This document shows positions 58,081 through 64,000 of a stretch of DNA of 64,000 nucleotides, in pieces. The position numbers and the translations under genes were made by a program. The DNA lies in the NCBI GenBank assembly GCA_023213395.1, contig CM041465.1, forward strand, positions 23,560,001 to 23,624,000, written 5' to 3'. The notes beneath the pieces are model-generated. The model saw only the letters and a list, made by a program, of their open reading frames with translations, was not told where the DNA came from and did not search any database. Source of the DNA: Cycas panzhihuaensis (taxonomy: Eukaryota; Cycadophyta). How positions within the stretch are numbered: position 1 is the first letter of the stretch; each line of letters opens with the position of its first letter.

Positions 58081-58990
58081 ACTATGGCATCAGAGATTGG
58101 GATATATTGGAGAGAAAGGCCCCCATGATTTATTCTCCAAAGGTATGGTAGAAGACATCTCTAGAATTAATGGCTCCTCTAATTTTAATTTCTGTAAGCA
58201 TTGTGTGTATGGAAAACAGAATCGAGTTAGTTTTCCTTCAAGCTCGAAGAGAGAAAAGGGTATTCTATAATTGGTCCACAGTGATGTTTTTGGACCTATT
58301 GATATACCCTCATTAGGTGGGTCCAAATACTTTGTTTCATTCATAGATGATTTCTCAAGAAAGACATGGCTATACTTTCTTAAGTAGAAATCTAAAGTCT
58401 TTAGTAAATTCAAAGAATTCAAGGCCTTGGTCAAGAATCAGAGTGACAGGTGGATCAAGGTACTAAGGATGGATAATGGAGGAGAGTTTTGCTTAAAGGA
58501 GTTTGAACAGTTCTATAAGCAGTGTGGGATAACAAGGCAAAAGATAATTCCTTATATGTCATAGTAGAACAAAGTTGCTAAAAGGATGAATAGGACCTTG
58601 CTAGAGAAATTGAGGAGTATACTCAGTGTTATTGGATTAGAGAAGAAATTTTGGGAAGAGGCTATGATGACTACATGCTACCTGATAAACAGATCACCAA
58701 TAATTGCCTTAGTATACAAAACACCTGAAGAAGTGTGGACTAGTAAGAAACCATCTCTTAGTCATCTTAGAGTTTTTGGTTATGAAGCTTTTATGCATGT
58801 TCCTAAATAACAGAGGACTAAGCTTGATTTTAAATCATAAAAGACTATTTTCATTGGCTATAGTGATGGTGTTAAAGGGTATAAGCTTTATAACCTTGAA
58901 ATATAAAAGGTTATGTATAGCCGTGATGTTATCTTTAGAAAGGAGTTTAAGCCTCTAAAGCAAGATGAAGAACCAAATGAGGAACACTCT
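58081..58990 (+). pseudogene. Integrase of copia-2
   Basis: Pre-integrase block LWHQRLGYIGEKG...FCKHCVYGKQNRVSF, then [38 protein letters not shown] and NKVAKRMNRTLLEKLRS, ending with SHLRVFGYEAFMHVPK (58586-58810). The catalytic Glu of the usual VAERMNRT motif is Lys (GAG to AAG type change). Confidence 0.88.
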
Positions 58991-59229
58991 AAGAAGGTAT
59001 AATTTGAAGTAAAGGATAAATATTCTATATCAGAATATGAGTTAACTAAATAGGAAGAACCAACTATAAAGGTAGATCAACCTCAAGAACCCCACATCTT
59101 GAGGAGATCAACTTGTGAGAGAGGATATCTTGATAGGTATATCTTTGAAGACTTTCATCACTCCTCTTTTGTTTCATCTGCTATAGATGATGATCCAGGT
59201 ATTATTTGGGAGGCCCTATAGTCAAAAGA

Positions 59230-60770
59230 GAGCCAACTCTAGATGAAGACCATGTAAAAAGAAATGATGGCCTTGGACAAAAATAATACATGGGATTTAG
59301 TTGATCTACTTGATGGAAGAAAACTTGTTAATAATAAATGGATCTTCAAGAAGAAGTTCTAGGCAGATGGTACTATGGAAAATTACAAGGCTCTCTTGGT
59401 AGCAAAGGGCTATTCCTAGGTAAAGGGAATAGTTTTTTGTGAGGTATTTTCTCCTATTTTAAAAGTTGCTTCAATTAGATTTTTTTTTTGTTGTAGTAAC
59501 TGGCTATAACCTTAAGGTGGATCAAATAGATATGAAGACTGCATTTCTTCACGATGACCTCGAGAAAGAAATTTATATGTTGTAGCGTGAAGGGCTTGAA
59601 GTTGTAGGAAAGAAGGATATAGTGTGTAGGTTGAAGAAGTTATTATATGGCTTGAAATAGTCACCAAGGATGTGGTATCAAAATTTTGATTCACATATCC
59701 TAGTAGATGGCTTTATTCATAGCAAAGCTGATCATTGTGTTTATTATAGGTAGGTTGGTGATTATTTTGTTATTCTAGCTTTATATATTGATGACATCCT
59801 TTTAGTTGGTAATAATAAAGGAATGAACCAACTTGTGAAAGACTAACTAACATCTCACTTTGAGATAAAGGACCTTGGTGCTATACATTTTATTTTAGGC
59901 ATTAAGATTAAAAGGGATAGGAGAAATAGGAAGATTTGGCTTAGCCAAAGATGGTACATTGAGACAATATTAGAATAATTTAGGTTGTAGGATAGTAAAC
60001 CAATTAATATTCTTCCTGTTGGTTTAAAATTATTAGCTAAACAATACCCAAAGACTCACCAAGAAGTTGAAGACATGGTATTTGTTCCTCATGCTAGTGT
60101 TGTTGGTAGCCTGATGTATGCGATGGTTTGCACTCAACCAAACATTGGCCATGTAGTGGGAGTAGTTAGCAAGTATATGTCAAACCCAAGAAGGGAGCAT
60201 TAGGTGGCTATGAAAAGGATTTTCAGGTATTTATGAGGTACATCAGATTATGGAATTTTTTATTAAGGAGATCCCATGGAATATAGAATAGTGAACCTAA
60301 GAGGTTTTGTTGATACTAATTGGGATGGATATCATGATAGCAGAAGATCTATAAGTAGGTGTTTTTCACCCTTTGTGGTGGTGCAGTTAGCTAGATGAAT
60401 AAAAGATAACAAGTTGTGGTACTTTCTAGCATAGAAGCAGAGTATATGATAGCTACTCATGCATGCAAGGAAGCAGTTCAGTTACAGAGATTATACATAG
60501 ATATTGGCTTTAAGCAAGATGTTGTGAGAATAGATTATGATAGTTAAAGTGCAATCTACCTAGCAAAGAACCCTATTTTTCATGCTCAGTCAAAGTATAT
60601 TGATGTGTAATTCCATTTTGTGAGGGAAATAGTTCAAGATCACAAGGTGGATTTGCAGAATATTGTTACAGAAGAGAATGTTGTAGACTCATTAACCAAG
60701 ATTGTTAGCATAGAAAAATTAAGATGGTATAGAATTGCAATGGGTGTTTATGATTTTGGCACTCAACAGT
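59230..60770 (+). pseudogene. RT and RNase H of copia-2
   Basis: RT blocks: NNTWDLVDLLDGRKLVNNKWIFKKKF (59285-59360), VDQIDMKTAFLHDDLEKEIYM near 59518, and the catalytic ALYIDDILLVGNN (about 59779-59817). Then LGAIHFILGIKIKRDRRNRKIWLSQ. RNase H remains at about 60300-60520 with frame changes. A run of nine T near 59481 marks one indel. Confidence 0.85.
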
Positions 60771-60803
60771 TGTGTATGTAGGTTTTCTTATAAAGTGTTC
60801 AAT

Positions 60804-60814
60804 AAGTGGGAGAT
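60804..60814 (+). promoter_or_regulatory. Polypurine tract of copia-2
   Basis: AAGTGGGAGAT directly before the 3' LTR. Confidence 0.78.
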
Positions 60815-61320
60815 AGTTAGATATGTTGAACACTTTGCAAGTGTTACATGGGTATAGGCATTACACTTGAGCCCTTTTATGGGGTCTGGGGACCCATTGT
60901 AAGGCCTCCAACTCAGGGGGTCTAGGGGGCCAGCAACCCCCCAGGCAGCGGTTCATGGGCGGGAGCCCTCGAGAAGAATTTTTGGGTGTCTTATGGGGTT
61001 CTTGATTGGCCCAATGGTTTATGCCTATTGTATTATAAAATTGCAAGGCACTATCATGTAATGTTATGTCTATATATTTTTATATAATGGCACATGTAAC
61101 ACAATGAGATAAAATGGTTATGGATGAGTCGAGGAGAAGAGTTGGGATTTATTCATCTCTATAATTATTTAGTTGTTTCTCAGATTAATAAAAAGGTCTA
61201 TGCTTAGACCTAAATCTCCTGGTGTTCTTTATTGAGTACTTGATTTATTTATGTTATTTTTTCTTTGCATGGTTTAGAGTTCTACTATCACATTTCTTCT
61301 ATGATTATATTTTCTTTTTA
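60815..61320 (+). repeat. 3' LTR of copia-2
   Basis: 506 bp, pairs with 56204-56707; first base T to A and terminal CA to TA. Followed by TTTGA. Confidence 0.92.
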
Positions 61321-61325
61321 TTTGA
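61321..61325. repeat. Target-site duplication of copia-2, right copy
   Basis: TTTGA; matches 56199-56203. Confidence 0.88.
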
Positions 61326-62700
61326 CAAGTCAATCGCAAGCTTTGAGGGTTTCTAATCCCACTTCTTCTTCATACATTCTTAGACCTACTCCATAACCCA
61401 ATCCTTTTTATATTTTCAATCTAGGTTTCCCTCAATACCTTATACCTCAAACCAACTCTGTGGTTAACCCCACAATGTGGTTTAATCCCCCCTCTACTTT
61501 TTCACCCAATGACGTTTTGTAATAGCAACCACACTCACAACAACTTATCCATTCATCTATTCCACATACGTTATCCTTACCTCAACATCTTATTATGTTG
61601 AGGCCAAGGAGACCTTTCCTTGATTATATAAAGTCTCCTTTTCTATGCAAGGTCTTGTTGTTACCTATACCTCCTTTTCTTCCTAAGTTACCTAAAATTT
61701 TTGGTGACTCTTCTTAGGACCCTACCTCCCATATACAGGCATTCACATTTACTTGCATAGATTTCATGCCATACGATTATGTCATGATGTGCCTGTTTCC
61801 TAAATCACTTTAAGGCAATGCCTTGAAGTGGTTTTACCATCTCCTCTCTGCTTCCATTATCTCATTCCAATAATTAGTTGACTCCTTTATTAACTATTTT
61901 GATGTGGTAAGACCATTTGAATTAGGAATTAAATCTTTATTGGTTATTAAGCAGAACCATGATGAGATATCAAGAGACTTTATCAAGAGATTTCAAGACT
62001 ATGTATATGCTTATCACTTATGTCTTGATCCTAGCTTATTATTTGATCTATTTACTAATGTGTTAAGGTCCCATGTGTACTTAAAAGTTCTAAAATTAGG
62101 CTCTCAAATATATGAAGAAGCAATTGATTATTTTTCAGCGCTATAAATATTTAAAATTTAAGTATGTATCAAGAAGGTTAGGAAACCTATGCTTTTAAAG
62201 AAATAATTCAAACCACAAAGCCCTGCCATCTTAAACCCAATTATGATCATCTAACTTCTTCAATTATATCCTTAGAATGCATGATCAATACTAAATTACG
62301 TGTTGATGCTCCTTTCTAGAGTCAAGCTTCCTAAGAGACTAAAGTCATTCACCTTACCGAAGGGAGGAAGAAACAAGCTCCTCACCCACTCCTCCTCACT
62401 TCAAAAATACAAAAATGGTGCTCATACCATCAAATAGATGCACATGATAGAAGTGAGTGCTGAACAGTTCAAAATGTAGCTAAGAACACAAGTGTCCAAA
62501 TAAACTATTCTTCTAAGTCATCTCAAAACCAAATGACCTATAAGGATCCATTGCCTCAACATAACGAGAAAATGAGTAAAGATGATAAAGGTAAAGAAAA
62601 GCAGGTCTAAGATTATGAAGGTGAACCTTCAACTTCTAACTCATCAAAGAAGACTACCACTCTTTCTAATCCTTCAACAAAAAGAATTAACAATCAATCG
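61326..62700 (+). pseudogene. gag core of element I
   Basis: Resumes Gag after copia-2. The capsid-like domain at about 61700-62146 aligns well with that of A/BD/C: SHIQAFTFTCIDFMPYDYVMMCLFP, NYFDVVRPFELGIKSLLVIKQNHDEISRDFIKRF and VLRSHVYLKVLKLGS. A basic Lys/Pro-rich region follows. Stops at about 61719, 61811, 61874 and 62144. It differs from the other copies by in-frame substitutions rather than rearrangement, so it is a separate subfamily. Confidence 0.78.
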
Positions 62701-63292
62701 CATCCACCTCCTAAAGGTGGTGATACCAAGAGAATGATAAATATGGTGGAGACTATAAAGACTATAGGTCCATCTAAACCATTTGATGATTTGATGGTAA
62801 GGAATCTTGACTCTTTACCTCTAGTATCCTCCTATCTCATCAGGTTTAGGTCCATTCCCTCTAGTTTAAAGGATGGATCATTCTCTTTAATTGAAGAATT
62901 AAAGACCATTCTAGTAGGCATATCTGTTATCGATTTGCTAAAGTGTTTCCCTGAGTAACATCAACTTCTATTTGATGTATTGGGAGTTCCTACGGTAGTT
63001 TTTTCATCCACTTCTATACTTTCTTTTGACCTTGCTACCTTATCTAGTCATTCAACCCTTACACTAAATGACATACCTCTATTTTACATTGAGATTGTAA
63101 AGGACAATATTAATATCAAGCAAGTTATTATTAACAAGGGATTATCTGTTAATATAATCCCTCTTCATCTTATTAAGGACTTGGAGATTTATGTTTTTGA
63201 TCCATGCACGTGGATTTACCAAGGGTATGATAAGAATCAGAAGGTGCCCTTAGGTCAAGTCACTCTTCCTCTCATGTTGGAAGAAAAGATGG
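62188..63292 (+). repeat. Tandem duplication, first unit (1105 bp)
   Basis: Bases 62188 onward (TATGCTTTTAAAGAAATAA) recur at 63293 onward. The unit spans the end of gag and the protease-like region. About six differences over the 708 bases visible in the second copy, all transitions. Confidence 0.93.
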
Positions 63293-63303
63293 TATGCTTT
63301 TAA
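62734..63303 (+). pseudogene. Protease region of element I
   Basis: Two open pieces (62734-62958 and 62980-63303) match the linker and protease of the sister family. SSYLIRFRSIPSSLKDGSFSLIEEL and ISVIDLLKCFPE parallel the pre-protease segment. INKGLSVNIIPLHLIKDLEIYVFDPCTW parallels VDNGSSVNAMPLRVIQELGISALEPVPW, with the active-site Asp replaced by Asn. YQGYDKNQKVPLGQVTLPL is well conserved. The last codons run into the duplication junction, so the protease is truncated there. Confidence 0.75.
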
Positions 63304-64000
63304 AGAAATAATTCAAACCACAAAGCCCTGCCATCTTAAACCCAATTATGATCATCTAACTTCTTCAATTATATCCTTAGAATGCATGATCAATACTAAA
63401 TTACGCGTTGATGCTCCTTTTTAGAGTCAAGCTTCCTAAGAGACTAAAGTCATTCACCTTACCGAAGGGAGGAAAAAACAAGCTCCTCACCCACTCCTCC
63501 TCACTTCAAAAATACAAAAATGGTGCTCATACCATCAAATAGATGCACATGATAGAAGTGAGTGCTGAACAGTTCAAAATGTAGCTAAGAACACAAGTGT
63601 CCAAATAAACTATTCTTCTAAGTCATCTCAAAACCAAATGACCTATAAGGATCCATTGCCTCAACATAACGAGAAAATGAGTAAAGATGATAAAGGTAAA
63701 GAAAAGTAGGTCTAAGATTATGAAGGTGAACCTTCAACTTCTAACTCATCAAAGAAGACTACCACTCCTTCTAATCCTTCAACAAAAAGAATTAACAATC
63801 AATCGCATCCACCTCCTAAAGGTGGTGATACCAAGAGAATGATAAATATGGTGGAGACTATAAAGACTATAGGTCCATCTAAACCATTTGATGATTTGAT
63901 GGTAAGGAATCTTGACTCTTTACCTCTAGTATCCTCCTATCCCATCAGGTTTAGGTCCATTCCCTCTAGTTTAAAGGATGGATCATTCTCTTTAATTGAA
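63293..64000 (+). repeat. Tandem duplication, second unit (continues past window)
   Basis: Copy of 62188-62895 at about 99% identity. Gag-end sequence follows protease sequence here, so the element's order is scrambled from this point. Confidence 0.93.

Larger units (their letters stand above)
56204..61320 (+). mobile_element. Ty1/copia element copia-2, complete but decayed
   Basis: 5117 bp with LTRs of 504 and 506 bp that differ by roughly 10%, an initiator tRNA-Met PBS, gag with an intact zinc knuckle, protease, integrase, RT and RNase H. It belongs to a different copia lineage from copia-1 (short leader, different Gag). Key catalytic residues of protease and integrase are lost. Confidence 0.95.
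55301..64000 (+). mobile_element. Divergent gypsy element I, split by copia-2, open to the right
   Basis: Plus-strand gag (55321-56203 and 61326 onward) and protease-like sequence up to 63303, related to but clearly different from the A/BD/C family, with AT-richer codons. The RT lies beyond the window. Copia-2 sits in gag. The right end carries a partial second copy of 62188-63292. Confidence 0.75.

Noticed and set aside
1-64000. Phage, bacterial defence system, CRISPR array or biosynthetic cluster
   Set aside because: No such domains or arrays; every recognisable protein segment is gag-pol, RNase H or PMD of plant retrotransposons.

Overview
The window is plant nuclear DNA made almost entirely of decayed LTR retrotransposons nested in one another. 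I see no host housekeeping gene, no rRNA gene, no functional tRNA gene, no CRISPR array and no bacterial or viral operon. The evidence is: long LTRs (2.5-3.2 kb) in 5-bp target-site duplications, Ty3/gypsy and Ty1/copia gag-pol domains in plant-type order, initiator-tRNA-Met primer sites in the copia elements, and plant mobile domain (PMD) coding sequence. Stop codons are mostly one transition away from a sense codon (CGA to TGA, CAG/CAA to TAG/TAA), as expected for old methylated DNA. A seed plant with a large, repeat-rich genome is likely; I cannot name the species.

Layout. Five related gypsy (Tat-like) elements are visible. Element A (1-13085, minus strand) enters from the left and ends in its 5' LTR. 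It sits inside the 3' LTR of element BD (13086-49083, minus). BD is interrupted twice more: element C (18375-32450, minus, both LTRs, TSD GGCTC) lies in its integrase, and copia-1 (39469-47042, plus, TSD GTGTT/GTATT) lies in its 5' LTR. BD itself lies 59 bp before the 3' LTR of element G (49084-52377, plus). G abuts a PMD-like fragment (about 52430-52863), followed by AT-rich DNA. From about 55.3 kb a divergent gypsy element I (plus) shows gag and protease; it is split by copia-2 (56204-61320, TSD TTTGA) and carries a recent 1105-bp tandem duplication at the right edge.

The gypsy family encodes, on the element's sense strand, gag, protease, RT, RNase H and integrase. Two further features stand out. 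(1) Between integrase and the 3' LTR lies a gene on the opposite strand with its own TATA box, a short first exon (8 codons), a PMD exon and a coiled-coil-like last exon. Splice sites and phases agree, and parts are conserved in A, BD and C. (2) In C a second, archaeal-type RNase H-like segment lies beyond this antisense gene, next to the 3' LTR. The LTRs also share a cluster of inverted repeats just upstream of the presumed promoter.

All coding regions are broken by stops, frameshifts or nested insertions, so I list them as pseudogenes. Boundaries at LTR ends and TSDs are exact readings of the sequence; domain boundaries are approximate.
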